A stretch of 64,000 nt of DNA, from the NCBI RefSeq assembly GCF_024178165.1, contig NZ_JAMZIE010000002.1, positions 555,902-619,901 on the forward strand, in the 5' to 3' direction. The notes beneath the pieces were generated by a model that worked only from the letters and a program-made list of their open reading frames with translations, was not told the origin of the DNA and searched no databases. Numbering within the stretch: the first letter of the stretch is position 1; every line of letters starts with the position of its first letter. Of the stretch, positions 37,511-46,051 are shown piece after piece. The position numbers and the translations under genes are program-made. This DNA comes from Halohasta salina. Its GTDB lineage: Archaea > Halobacteriota > Halobacteria > Halobacteriales > Haloferacaceae.

Positions 37511-37539
37511 GTTCGAATCGATATTGTTCGGTTCGAATC
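37511..37539. promoter_or_regulatory. Direct-repeat operator upstream of arsR
   Basis: GTTCGAATC occurs at 37511-37519 and 37531-37539, 20 bp apart, so both lie on one face of the helix. The core TTCGAA is palindromic and recurs at 38874-38879 upstream of the thioredoxin-arsP pair. It is a good candidate for the ArsR binding site. Confidence 0.5.
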
Positions 37540-37585
37540 AAAAGCGTTCGGCTCCTGAATCGGTCAGCGATGACCGACGACGATC

Positions 37586-38515
37586 CTACAGGATGACGTT
37601 GAACAGCAGCCCGATCAGGAGGATTCCCGATGCGAGCGTCGTCGCATAGGCCGCGATCAACTCCTTCTGCATCACCTTCTTGAGGATCATGAACTGCGGC
37701 AGCGAGAGCGCCGCGACCGACATCATAAAGGCGAGGCCGGTCCCGATCGGCAGTCCCTTGCCGATCAGGGATTCGACGACCGGAATCACCCCGAGGATGT
37801 CGGTGTACATCGGCACGCCGACGGCGACTGCGCCGAAGACGCCCCACTGGCCCGAGAGGTAGGTCTCGACCAACTGTTCGGGGAGGTAGCCGTGGATGAG
37901 CGCCCCGACTCCGACCCCGACGATGACGTAGGGAATGATCTCGACGATGATCTCTTTGGCTTCGACGTAGGCCTCTTCGAGCCGTTCACGCCGGGTCGGT
38001 TCGTCGATGTCGACCCCCGAGTTGCCGAACTCGAAATCGTCGACGTAGCGATCGAAACCGAGTCGATTGAGCGTGTAGCCGCTGGTCATCCCGATGGTGA
38101 TCCCGCTGACCGCATACAGCGCGGTCAGTTCCAACCCGACGACCCCCGGCAGCACGACGAGCGCGGCCTCGTTGATCATCGGCGAGACTGCGAGGAACGT
38201 GATTGTGATGCCGAAGGGGATGCCCGCCCCGACCATCCCGAGGAAGATCGGGATCGTCGAACACGAACAGAACGGCGAGACGATCCCCATGAGCGCGGCC
38301 AGCAGGTAGCCCGTAAAGGCCGTCTTGCCGTCGAGGTAGTCCCGGATCTTCTCCGGCGGGAAGTACGTCCGGAGGTACGTCACTCCGAAGATCACCGCCG
38401 TCAGGATGGCGAGGATCTTCAGGGTGTCGTAGACGAAGAAGTGCGCCGCCGCTCTCGGGGCCCCCGTCAGCCCGATGGCGTCGACGACGTACGTTGCGAA
38501 CCGTTCGAAGACCAT
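37586..38515 (-). CDS. arsP: ArsP-type permease (organoarsenical/metal efflux)
   Basis: A 309-residue membrane protein with about eight helices of the ArsP/YraQ permease family. The signature FCSCSTIPIFLGMVGAGIPFG lies at about residues 82-102, with the conserved ITFLAVSPMINEAAL after it and a long acidic loop (about 160-190). Known ArsP proteins export trivalent organoarsenicals; related members handle other thiophilic compounds. It is 6 bases downstream of the small thioredoxin gene, a pairing that is common in this family and suggests thiol redox coupling. The arsR gene follows. Confidence 0.82.
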   Translation of the reverse strand: MVFERFATYVVDAIGLTGAPRAAAHFFVYDTLKILAILTAVIFGVTYLRTYFPPEKIRDYLDGKTAFTGYLLAALMGIVSPFCSCSTIPIFLGMVGAGIPFGITITFLAVSPMINEAALVVLPGVVGLELTALYAVSGITIGMTSGYTLNRLGFDRYVDDFEFGNSGVDIDEPTRRERLEEAYVEAKEIIVEIIPYVIVGVGVGALIHGYLPEQLVETYLSGQWGVFGAVAVGVPMYTDILGVIPVVESLIGKGLPIGTGLAFMMSVAALSLPQFMILKKVMQKELIAAYATTLASGILLIGLLFNVIL

Positions 38516-38521
38516 CCCGCG

Positions 38522-38764
38522 TTACAGATGCTCCGTGATGATCGATTCGAGTTCGTCGTCCGAGGGTGTCGAGCCGGCGAACACCATCTCGTCGTCGATC
38601 TCGAAGCCGGGCGTCGACATGACGCCCTTCTGTGCCAGTTTCGCCATATCTGGTTCCTTCGTTACGTCCGCGTCGATATCCTTGCGGTCGACGATCTCCT
38701 CTGCGGTCTCCTTGAGGTCGGTACAGTTGCTGCAGCCTGAGGGCCCGTAAACGGTGATTTTCAT
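38522..38764 (-). CDS. Small thioredoxin/redox-active disulfide protein
   Basis: An 80-residue thioredoxin-fold protein of the ArsP-linked redox-active disulfide type. The active site is GPSGCSNC (Cys11, Cys14) at the end of the first strand, followed by the cis-Pro region VMSTPGFEI. ATG at 38764 has GGAGAAG a few bases before it. It is first in a unit with arsP (6-base gap) and may keep the permease's cysteines or its substrate reduced. Confidence 0.82.
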   Translation of the reverse strand: MKITVYGPSGCSNCTDLKETAEEIVDRKDIDADVTKEPDMAKLAQKGVMSTPGFEIDDEMVFAGSTPSDDELESIITEHL

Positions 38765-39258
38765 CGTTCTTCTCCCATCGTGGCGGTCGCAATCGGTCGT
38801 CGCTCAGTACCGGTCGTGTCGACTGTCATCTCCACCATACGTATCGACAAAAGACGATTTTGCATAAATGCGTTTCGAAGAAATCCGATTTGTACTGACG
38901 AGAAAGGGAATCGGTATCCCGGATCCGATCCGGCACGACTGTCACGGAAGACAGGTATCTGTCCGTTTAAAGCGTCTATCTAGCGGTATACGCCGAAAAC
39001 TGTGCGTCCGTTTCCAGCGAGAGCAACAGCCCAATCGACAAACCGACATTGTATTATTGAAATATTCCGATTCGATGTCGGACCGGCCTGCTGGGGACTA
39101 ACGAGGTCGAGGCTGTTGCGGTGGATTGTGTTACAGCGGCTGGCCACGTGCTGCGGCCCCGGCACGGTCGGCTCCGAAATCGCGCCCCAGTGGGAGCGAC
39201 GCGGGTCGTCGACTTCGAACTCGGAGCCACCGGTATCTCCTGCCGCGATCGACCGCAC
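38765..39258. other. Gene-free region, promoter side of the ArsP unit
   Basis: No gene recognised. The left part holds the probable promoter of the thioredoxin-arsP pair: TTTATGCA on the minus strand near 38862-38869 and a TTCGAA copy at 38874-38879. The rest may be decayed sequence upstream of the CDGSH remnant. Confidence 0.45.
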
Positions 39259-39411
39259 GTGAGCCACCCTGTCGAACTGGATGGGACCGAACCGCGAATC
39301 CTTGATGAATCGGAACTCGACCCACAAAATGATCTCACCGTCTGTCAGTGTGGATTTTCAGGGAGGTCCGGATCGACATCCCTTCGAACACCAGCCCTCT
39401 CCAATATTTAA
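39259..39411 (+). pseudogene. Truncated CDGSH iron-sulfur protein remnant
   Basis: From GTG 39259 the frame reads SHPVELDGTEPRILDESELDP and then LTVCQCGFS, which follows the start of haloarchaeal CDGSH-type 2Fe-2S proteins up to the first two ligand cysteines. After that, similarity ends (GRSGSTSLRTP) and the FCDGSH part with the last Cys and the His ligand is missing. It therefore cannot bind the cluster. It is probably the broken end of a gene replaced by unrelated sequence. Confidence 0.5.
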
Positions 39412-39516
39412 ACCGATATAAATAACACGGATAAATATAACGAACGTTTATTATGTTTGGAAGCCATCTAGTATGCGAGAACCCGAACCGTCGATCGTTC
39501 CTTCTCAGAAAGTACC

Positions 39517-39834
39517 ATGACAAACTACGACGTCTTGCGCGAGTTCGACACGGGAATAACAAACGAGCAGTTGGAGCAGGCGGTCGACCGATCGGGTGAC
39601 GCTATCGAGGAACTCCGAACCGGGGGAGCACCGATGTCGTATCTCGGGTCCCAAACGTTCCTCAACGAGGATGGATCGATCGGCGCAACGATGTGTCGGT
39701 ACGACGCGGACTCCGAAGCGACGCTCCGCGAACACAGCGAGCGGGCCGGGCTTGTCGTGAGCAATATCTTCGTCGTCGGCCCCCCACATGTCGGGGTCGC
39801 CCCGAAGGTCGGCGTCACGTCGAAGCCAGCCTAA
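39517..39834 (+). CDS. DUF4242-like small protein
   Basis: A 105-residue cytoplasmic protein. The central part (SYLGSQTFLNEDGSIGATM, later EATLREHSERAGLVVSNIF) fits the ferredoxin-like DUF4242 family, described as nickel-binding in some members; its function is not settled. Its ATG overlaps the stop of a 15-codon frame beginning at 39473 (ATGA), which itself starts about 25 bases after a TTTATTAT box, so translation may be coupled to a leader peptide. It lies within the arsenic/metal region but no functional link is shown. Confidence 0.7.
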   Translation: MTNYDVLREFDTGITNEQLEQAVDRSGDAIEELRTGGAPMSYLGSQTFLNEDGSIGATMCRYDADSEATLREHSERAGLVVSNIFVVGPPHVGVAPKVGVTSKPA

Positions 39835-40397
39835 ACTGCTGGCCGCACACGACGGAAAAACTATGTCGACGAACACGGCGTGCGGCGACGGCGGTGACCT
39901 AGCAACTGCCGTCGCCGGCACCGCAGGCGCTGCCGTAGTCGACGCCGGTCTCCCGGCCGATGGGTTGGATTTCGCCCATGGGTTGTGTAGTCGTTGGTCA
40001 AACGAGCCTCGGCTGGTTGGAACCGCCGATCGGAAATCGATGTCGTCTCGTTTCGTAATTATTGAGCAAACATTAAAACGAGCACCTAGACATTTCGATG
40101 CCCACGAATCCGACAGTCGACCGGCGGAACCGTAGATAGTTGGCCGACCCACCGCCAAAAACGTCATTCCTGCTCCAGAGCCGCCGCCGACGGCGATCCT
40201 GAAACGCCTGAACCCGGACGTGGCTTTCGGACGAGTGTGCGTTCGATCTCGCCTGCGTCGACTGCCTCGGCTCCCGCTGTCCTGTGTGCCGGCCACAGAG
40301 TTGATGAAAAACCGCTCAAATGTCGTGTCGTGGAGATGGCGATACAACCGACCGGTCGCTACACAAGAATCAATTCATATTTCGTTCAATTATTTGT
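39835..40397. other. Gene-poor region before the second arsR
   Basis: One frame from ATG 39863 to 40135 (90 codons, MSTNTACGDGGDLATAVAG at its start) could be a small protein, but its C-terminal half is basic and lacks haloarchaeal character, so I do not call it. A TAATTATTGAGC stretch near 40058 and TCATATTT at 40376-40383 are possible promoter elements. Nothing else is recognised. Confidence 0.4.
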
Positions 40398-40796
40398 ATG
40401 TCAGCGAGCGACCGGCTCCAGCGGTATCTCACCGACGAACGGGGGAGTTGCACGAACGACGCACTCCAGGAGCGACTCGAAGAACTCGAACAGTTGGATG
40501 CGGCCGTCGGCGGCCCCGATCTCGAATCGGATGTCGACCTCCTGTCGGCGATGGCCAACGAAACGCGGTACAAGATCGTTCGCATCGTTCACACGGCTGG
40601 CGAAGAGCTGTGTGTCTGTGAGTTCGCGCCACTGCTCGATGTGGGCGACAGTGCGATCAGCCATGCACTGTCACAGCTCACCGACGCCGGGCTCCTCACA
40701 CGGCGAAAGGACGGCAAGTGGCGCAAATACAACACGACCAACCGGGCGACCGCCATGCTGGTCGCGCTCGACGGCTCCCGATCCGTCGAACCGTAA
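40398..40796 (+). CDS. arsR: ArsR-family metalloregulator (ArsC unit)
   Basis: A 132-residue winged-helix repressor with an acidic N-terminal extension of about 45 residues. The HTH runs from LLSAMANETRYKIVRIV to LLTRRKDGKWRKY, and the metal-binding pair is in ELCVCEFAPLL (Cys72, Cys74). It precedes the arsenate reductase gene by 123 bases in the same orientation and is distinct from the 37096 regulator, so two As(III)-type sensors serve this region. ATG at 40398 fits the family start better than the upstream ATG at 40320. Confidence 0.85.
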   Translation: MSASDRLQRYLTDERGSCTNDALQERLEELEQLDAAVGGPDLESDVDLLSAMANETRYKIVRIVHTAGEELCVCEFAPLLDVGDSAISHALSQLTDAGLLTRRKDGKWRKYNTTNRATAMLVALDGSRSVEP

Positions 40797-40919
40797 CCGA
40801 TCGAGCCGTCATCTGTCATCCGTCGAGCCGTGGTCCCTCCATGCTGTCAGACGGCGTCTATTGAGACATATATACACCACATAGAAGTCGTTAATCTGAC
40901 AGCGGCAGTCGGGGTCGGT

Positions 40920-41351
40920 ATGGGAGACGATTCGACGGCGACCCTTGGATTCGTGTGTGTACAAAACGCCGGGCGCAGCCAGATGTCGACCGCCTTCGCC
41001 GAACGCGAGCGTGAACGCCGTGGGCTCGAAGACAACGTCGAGATCATCACCGGCGGCACCCACCCCGCCGACAGCGTTCACGACGAGGTCGTGACCGTCA
41101 TGGAGGATCACGATATCGATCTCTCGGAGCGGACGCCGCGGGAAGTCTCCACTGACGAACTCGAATCGTGTGATGTCGTCGCCACGATGGGCTGTTCGAC
41201 GCTCGAACTCGATGCCGACGACGTCGACGTGCGTGACTGGGCACTGGATGATCCCGATGGGCAGGGTCTCGATGGGGTCCGCGCGATCGGGGACGATATC
41301 GAACAGCGCGTTACAGACCTGTTCGACGAAGTCGTCACGAACGGATCGTAG
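40920..41351 (+). CDS. arsC: Arsenate reductase, low-molecular-weight phosphatase type
   Basis: A 143-residue cytoplasmic enzyme of the LMW tyrosine-phosphatase fold. The P-loop is CVQNAGR (Cys13 to Arg19) and the general acid is in RDWALDDPDG. Enzymes of this type reduce arsenate to arsenite with thioredoxin; a protein phosphatase role cannot be excluded from sequence, but the position after an ArsR gene supports arsenic. ATG at 40920 places the P-loop at the normal distance from the N-terminus, and CATATATA at 40867-40874 is a likely TATA box. Confidence 0.85.
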   Translation: MGDDSTATLGFVCVQNAGRSQMSTAFAERERERRGLEDNVEIITGGTHPADSVHDEVVTVMEDHDIDLSERTPREVSTDELESCDVVATMGCSTLELDADDVDVRDWALDDPDGQGLDGVRAIGDDIEQRVTDLFDEVVTNGS

Positions 41352-41402
41352 TCGTCGACGCAGCCCGGTCCCCCACCGGTCGGTCGTATCCGACCGCCGG
41401 TC

Positions 41403-42152
41403 TCACAGCGCGGGCGTCCCGCCGACGGCCGTCGACCCCTCGCGGAGTTGGACGAAGGCGTCGGCGAGGATGCCGTACGTGACGACGAGCAGCATGGAGT
41501 TGATCAGGATCGAGACGTACTGGGCGGCCGTCGGGTCGACCAGCGAGACCACGGTCCCGACGCCGCCGGCGACCGCACCGATGACGAAGACGAGCAACAA
41601 CAGCCCGAACAGCCGCCAGCGGTTGCCGGTCGCCAGCTCCCAGCTCCGCCGGAGCGCCGCGACCGGCCCGCAGTCCTCGACGCCGACCGCGAAAACTGCG
41701 AACTGGAAGCTCACTGCGGCGAAGATCCCCGGAACCAGTAGCATCACCAGCCCGATCGGGATGAGGATCGACAACACCAGCGACACCGCCAGCGTCGACA
41801 GAAACGCCCAGCCGAAGCGGCGGCTCACCAGCGACGGCGGGATCGAGCCGAGCGACGAGAGATCACGGGCCAGCAGCCGGGTCGCAACGAAGAAGACGGC
41901 GACTCCGAACAGCACCGCGAGGACGGTAATGGCAGCGGCGACCGCCGTCGACACGGGGAAGGTAAAGCCGATCCCACCGGCCGCGTTGGCCTCGCTGACG
42001 ACTTCTGGCGGGAGGCTTGTGGCGACCAGCGTGTTTATCGCCCCGACCATCACGAACTGGTAGAGGAGCATCGATACGAGCAGGACGAGCCCACTGGCCG
42101 AGAGCGTTCGACGCGTCCCCCGGCCGAGGGCCTGGCCGATTTGCAGTCCCAT
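41403..42152 (-). CDS. Haloarchaeal integral membrane protein (DUF7847-like)
   Basis: A 249-residue membrane protein with about six hydrophobic helices (about 16-40, 60-85, 105-125, 130-155, 180-205 and 215-240). Its pattern resembles the haloarchaeal DUF7847 family, related to the membrane part of some glycerophosphodiester phosphodiesterases: a conserved AALRRSWELATGNRWRLF lies between helices. No catalytic residues are visible. It stands alone, convergent with arsC. Function is unknown. Confidence 0.75.
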   Translation of the reverse strand: MGLQIGQALGRGTRRTLSASGLVLLVSMLLYQFVMVGAINTLVATSLPPEVVSEANAAGGIGFTFPVSTAVAAAITVLAVLFGVAVFFVATRLLARDLSSLGSIPPSLVSRRFGWAFLSTLAVSLVLSILIPIGLVMLLVPGIFAAVSFQFAVFAVGVEDCGPVAALRRSWELATGNRWRLFGLLLLVFVIGAVAGGVGTVVSLVDPTAAQYVSILINSMLLVVTYGILADAFVQLREGSTAVGGTPAL

Positions 42153-42229
42153 ACGCCGCCACTATCCCCCCGCAGTGATAAATCCTGAAACCGGATTTCA
42201 CGCCGAGAAAACTGCCGACCGACGGGGGG

Positions 42230-43198
42230 CTACAGCTCGTCGACCCGCTGTAGCTGGTCGGCGTACTCCTTCATCCGGACGAAGTCGACCCGGACCCAGT
42301 AGTCGTTGCCGTCGTAGCCGACGAGCCACTCGCCCTCGCGGTCCTCGACGAACACCGCCGGCCGGTCGACGAGCCGGTCGGCGACCCCCTCGAAGGCTTC
42401 CGCCTGATCGTCGCCAAGCGTCCCCTGATAGTAGGAGCCCTCCTCGATGACCGACTCGAAGAAGTCGCGTTCGGACTCATCGAGACCCGTGAGTTCGAAC
42501 CGGTGGGCGGTCCGGAGTTCGCGGCCGAACGCCGCCAGTGACGACGCGCGCTCGGTCGTGGTGTAGCGGTAGACGTCGAGTTCGACCTCGGTCGACCGGA
42601 CGTCGACGCTGGTGGGATACCCCAGCACCGCGACCGTCTCGTACTCGGGGTCGGGCACGAGCGCCGAGGCCTCGCGCTCGGCGTCGGTGTAGTAGTGTTG
42701 GAACGCCGCCTCCGGCAGCGGGCGCTCGGGATCGTCGTCGCCGGCGGCCTCGTCGTACTGCTCGAGTTCACGGACGAAAAGCTGGAGCCGCTGGCGGTCG
42801 ATCTCGGGAAGGTCGTCGAAGCCGATCTCGGTCTCGCGGCCGTCGTCGTGGGCAGTCAGCGAGACGACGTGTTCGGTTCGGGTCTCGGTGCGGCCGGTCG
42901 ACTCCCAGTCGAGGTCGTAGACCCTCCCGTCGTGGACGACCGGTCGGTCGACCTGAAACGGCGGCCGGCCCGCCTCGCCGTCACTCGGTGCCTCAGTGCC
43001 GTTTGCGGTCGCGTTGCCGACAGTGGCGGCGAACTCGCTGCCGGCGTCGGGCTGGATCGTCGCCCGCCCGGCGATCTCGCGGTCGGACGACACCGGGTCG
43101 ACGAACATGGCGACGTCGGGGTCGACACAGCCCGCGAACGCGGCGGTCGACCCGGCCGCACAGGCCGCCAGCAGCCGGCGTCTCGAAAGCTGCTCCAT
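42230..43198 (-). CDS. Tat-exported lipoprotein of unknown function
   Basis: A 322-residue secreted protein. The N-terminus MEQLSRRRLLAACAAG holds a twin-arginine motif, and FAGC at about residues 21-24 is a lipobox, so the mature protein is probably lipid-anchored outside the membrane. The rest is acidic alpha/beta sequence with no recognised domain (VDVRSTEVELDVYRYT; FVEDREGEWLVGYDGNDYW near the end). ATG at 43198 is chosen because it directly precedes the signal peptide; the longer upstream frame is basic. It is followed by, but not overlapping, the wHTH unit on the same strand. Confidence 0.78.
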   Translation of the reverse strand: MEQLSRRRLLAACAAGSTAAFAGCVDPDVAMFVDPVSSDREIAGRATIQPDAGSEFAATVGNATANGTEAPSDGEAGRPPFQVDRPVVHDGRVYDLDWESTGRTETRTEHVVSLTAHDDGRETEIGFDDLPEIDRQRLQLFVRELEQYDEAAGDDDPERPLPEAAFQHYYTDAEREASALVPDPEYETVAVLGYPTSVDVRSTEVELDVYRYTTTERASSLAAFGRELRTAHRFELTGLDESERDFFESVIEEGSYYQGTLGDDQAEAFEGVADRLVDRPAVFVEDREGEWLVGYDGNDYWVRVDFVRMKEYADQLQRVDEL

Positions 43199-43295
43199 AC
43201 TGACCGACACGGGGCCGGACGGATAACCCTCCGTCACAGTTTCAGTGTCCGAAACGCCGGGGTCCGAACCCACGACGCGGCGGCGGACGATCGGA

Positions 43296-43391
43296 TCAGT
43301 CGTCGACCGGTGCCGTGTCGCTCGATCGCCGCCGGAGGAGGGCAACCACGGCCACCGCGAGGGCGACGAGTCCCCAGAGCCGCCGGTTCAT
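43296..43391 (-). CDS. 31-residue single-helix membrane peptide
   Basis: A very short gene whose ATG overlaps the stop of the winged-helix gene (ATGA at 43388-43391), implying translational coupling. The product is MNRRLWGLVALAVAVVALLRRR plus a nine-residue polar tail: a basic start, one hydrophobic helix and an Arg cluster. A small membrane partner encoded after a winged-helix regulator is common in haloarchaea. It is too short for any homology statement. Confidence 0.5.
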   Translation of the reverse strand: MNRRLWGLVALAVAVVALLRRRSSDTAPVDD

Positions 43392-43741
43392 CGGTCGGCC
43401 TCCTCGGTCGTCGGAGTGCGGAGTTCGAGCGTGGTGTCGACCGCGTAGTAGAGGTTCATTTCACAGCCCTTCTCGGAGTAGACCGTATCACAGACGCGGA
43501 CGAGCCCGGCGTCGGTGAGCCGGTCGAGGTGGTAGCTGGCGTTCTGGACCGAGGTGTCGACGCGGTCGGCGATCTCGGAGGCGGTCAGCGGCTGTTGGCT
43601 GACGCTCAGCAGGATCCCGCGGGCGGTATCGGAGCCGATGGCGTCGAGGACGTCGGTGAACGCCTCGGAGCCGAACCGGACGACCCGCGGCTCCTCGCCC
43701 GTCTCCCGGCCGGGATCGGGCCGGGTCGACAGCGTGTGCAT
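43388..43741 (-). CDS. Winged-helix (ArsR-like) transcription regulator
   Basis: A 117-residue cytoplasmic DNA-binding protein. Residues about 25-100 are a winged helix of the haloarchaeal ArsR-like type: LLSVSQQPLTASEIADRVDT, then SVQNASYHLDRLTDAGLV as recognition helix and a wing with a Cys-containing SEKGCEMNLYY. There is no CXC metal site, so a metal sensor is unlikely. It is coupled to a 31-residue membrane peptide at its 3' end. Targets unknown. Confidence 0.78.
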   Translation of the reverse strand: MHTLSTRPDPGRETGEEPRVVRFGSEAFTDVLDAIGSDTARGILLSVSQQPLTASEIADRVDTSVQNASYHLDRLTDAGLVRVCDTVYSEKGCEMNLYYAVDTTLELRTPTTEEADR

Positions 43742-43985
43742 CAGCCGGTCACCTCCGGAGCAGCCAGTCGGTCGGTCCGACGGCGGGCCGTCCGTCGGCC
43801 CGCCGCCACGATGCCCGGTCGTGAGTCGGTCGGGTGTCGGTGTGTCGGGTACATCTCCGTATCCCGACGTACTGGCGGCTACTGCTTAATGCAGCACGAC
43901 CAGTTTCAGACCCAGAAACACCGGTTTCCGATGTAGTCACCCCGACAGACCCTTTCGCCCCGCGTGGGTTCCAAGCGGTGGCTAT
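43742..43985. other. Intergenic region
   Basis: No gene recognised. It is the divergent promoter region between the winged-helix gene and the Tat hydrolase; CTGCTTAATGCAG at about 43881-43893 is a possible promoter/operator palindrome. Confidence 0.35.
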
Positions 43986-44978
43986 TTGTTTCCGGCGGCT
44001 ATCAAACGTCGTATCACTGACACCGAGACGACCGACGGCCGGTTCGGCCTCACGCGCCGACGGCTGCTGGCGGCGGCCGGCGGGCTCGTCGGCCTCGGCG
44101 GCCTCGGCGCGCTCTACGTGAGAAGCGAGCTCTCGGGGGATTTCGGCCCCTACACCGCCCCCGATGGGTTCCCTGCCATCAGCACACGCGGGCGCGTCGA
44201 CCCCGCAGTCGACGATCCGGAGTCACTCCCGTCCAGCGAGTCGGGGTCGGCGTCAGCCGACGACCAAGGGTCGGCCGTGGTCGACAAACGAACAGCAGCC
44301 GTGGTCGACAAACGAACAGCAGCCGTGGTCGACGGCTCGCTGGCCGAAAAGGGCGATGCGCTCCTGCTGTTCGTCCACGGCTTCGGCACCGACGACGCGA
44401 CCGCCCGCGATCAGGCCTTCGCAGCCGCGACCGGGCTCGAATCGATCCGACCGCTGCCCGTGGTGGCCTACAGTTGGGATGCCGATCGGGAGTGGGAACC
44501 CGCCAAGGCGATGGCCGACGCCAACGGCCCGGTGTTGGCCGACTGGCTGATCGAGTGGGCCGACACCGACGGTCGACCGGTCCACGTCGTCGGCTACTCG
44601 CTGGGCGCGCGGGTGGTCTGCCGGGCGCTGTTCGCGCTGGCGCTGGCCGGTCGTGGCGACGCTGCGGCCTCGGTGTCGCTGCTCGGCGGGGCGATCCCCC
44701 ACGACAGCGTCGCACGCGATACCCCATACGGCGAGGCGATCGACGAACTCGACGTTCCGGTGACCAACTTCCACAACGCCGACGACCGCGTCCTCGGCTG
44801 GACCTATCGCCTCTCGGATCGTACACAGGCGGTCGGCGAAACCGGCATCGCCGACCCCGAATCGGCCCCCGCCGGCTACACGGACGTCGACGTCACCGAG
44901 GCCGTCCCGGATCACTACTCGTATTTCGAGCCCGACGAGGGCTGTCTCCCGCAGCTCGCCGCCCGGCTGCCGCGGTGA
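43986..44978 (+). CDS. Tat-signal alpha/beta hydrolase
   Basis: A 330-residue hydrolase with a Tat-type start (TRRRLLAAAGGLVGLGGLGAL at about 22-43), so it is probably exported or membrane-anchored. The fold motifs are FVHGFGTDD (oxyanion region, about 129), the nucleophile elbow VVGYSLGAR (about 207), an acidic residue in FHNADDRV and a His in PDHYSYFEPDEG. Similar proteins are DUF900/lipase-like. A 24-bp DNA repeat just after the signal gives two and a half copies of VVDKRTAA in the linker. Substrate unknown. It is followed after 60 bases by an AI-2E-type transporter. Confidence 0.78.
   Translation: MFPAAIKRRITDTETTDGRFGLTRRRLLAAAGGLVGLGGLGALYVRSELSGDFGPYTAPDGFPAISTRGRVDPAVDDPESLPSSESGSASADDQGSAVVDKRTAAVVDKRTAAVVDGSLAEKGDALLLFVHGFGTDDATARDQAFAAATGLESIRPLPVVAYSWDADREWEPAKAMADANGPVLADWLIEWADTDGRPVHVVGYSLGARVVCRALFALALAGRGDAAASVSLLGGAIPHDSVARDTPYGEAIDELDVPVTNFHNADDRVLGWTYRLSDRTQAVGETGIADPESAPAGYTDVDVTEAVPDHYSYFEPDEGCLPQLAARLPR
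44274..44333 (+). repeat. In-frame 24-bp tandem repeat in the hydrolase linker
   Basis: Two exact copies (44274-44297 and 44298-44321) and 12 bases of a third. The unit encodes AVVDKRTA and preserves the reading frame, so copy-number change would lengthen a linker without breaking the protein. Confidence 0.85.
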
Positions 44979-45038
44979 GGATCTCGGGACGAGACACGTC
45001 GCCTGTGTTTATGTGTCGACCGGTCGAATCGGCGAACG

Positions 45039-46043
45039 ATGAACGCCCAACGTGGCGTCCTCCTCGCGCTGATCGCCGGCCTGCTGGTGCTCTCCGTTCA
45101 GTTGGTCCAGCCGTACCTCTCGTTTATCATCGGGGCGTTGCTGTTGGCCTACGTGCTGGCACCGCTCCAGAGTCGCCTCGAAGACCGGCTGGGGCCGACG
45201 GCCGCCGCCGGGCTGTTGGTGGCGGCGGCGACGCTCGCGCTTCTGGTCCCGTTTACGGTGCTTGTGATCACCGTCGCCGGCGAGACGGTGACGATCGCCC
45301 GACAGTTGGCCGGCGGCGATCCGCTCGCCCAGTTGGACGGCCCCGAGGCGTGGCTCGAAGCCCGGTTCGCCGGCGAGGTCGACCTCGCCGCGGAACTCGG
45401 CAGCCGGCTGGAGGGGCTCGCCGAGACGGTGTTGGGGACCGCGCCGGATCTGGTCGCCGCGTTGACCCACATCAGCGTCGGCCTCGGGCTGTCGGCGTTC
45501 CTGCTGTTCTACCTGCTTCGGGACGGCGACCGACTGTTGGGGTGGCTCCGACGGATGACGCCGCTACCCGACCCGGTCCAGACGCGACTCTACGACCGCG
45601 TCGACAACATGACCCGCGCCGTGCTGTTGGGGCACGTGCTGGTGGCGATCATACAGGGGGCGATCGCCGGCGTCGGGCTGCTCGTGGTCGGGGTTCCGAA
45701 CGTGCTGTTTTGGACCGTGGTGATGATTCTGCTGGCACTGTTGCCGTTCATCGGGACGTTTCTGGTCTGGGGGCCGGCGGCGCTCTACCTGCTTTCGACC
45801 GGCGAGACGCTGACCGGGGTGCTGTTGATCGGCTACGGGACCGTCGTCGTCGGCGTCTCCGACGAGTACCTCCGGCCGCTGATCGTCGACCGGTACGCCG
45901 AGATCAGCCCGGCGGTGATCGTCGTCGGCGTCATCGGCGGACTGTCGGCGTTCGGTGTGATGGGGCTGTTCATCGGGCCGATCATTGTCGGCGCGCTCAA
46001 AGCCACCATCGAGGTCTTCGACGAGGAGTACGACCAGTTGTAG
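45039..46043 (+). CDS. AI-2E family transporter
   Basis: A 334-residue membrane protein of the AI-2E transporter/TqsA family, with the family pattern of two or three N-terminal helices, a large loop and about five C-terminal helices. Visible pieces are QPYLSFIIGALLLAYVLAPLQ near the start, LRDGDRLLGWLRRMTPLP in the middle and ILLALLPFIGTFLVWGPAALYL. Members export diverse compounds; in archaea the substrate is unknown and no quorum role is implied. Confidence 0.85.
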   Translation: MNAQRGVLLALIAGLLVLSVQLVQPYLSFIIGALLLAYVLAPLQSRLEDRLGPTAAAGLLVAAATLALLVPFTVLVITVAGETVTIARQLAGGDPLAQLDGPEAWLEARFAGEVDLAAELGSRLEGLAETVLGTAPDLVAALTHISVGLGLSAFLLFYLLRDGDRLLGWLRRMTPLPDPVQTRLYDRVDNMTRAVLLGHVLVAIIQGAIAGVGLLVVGVPNVLFWTVVMILLALLPFIGTFLVWGPAALYLLSTGETLTGVLLIGYGTVVVGVSDEYLRPLIVDRYAEISPAVIVVGVIGGLSAFGVMGLFIGPIIVGALKATIEVFDEEYDQL

Positions 46044-46051
46044 GCCGGCGG

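Noticed and set aside
39863..40135. A 90-codon frame before the second arsR
   Set aside because: The first half looks possible but the second half is basic and non-haloarchaeal in character; no promoter with correct spacing is visible.
39505..40347. A 280-codon minus-strand frame across the metal island
   Set aside because: It overlaps the DUF4242-like gene and is basic with no recognisable domain.
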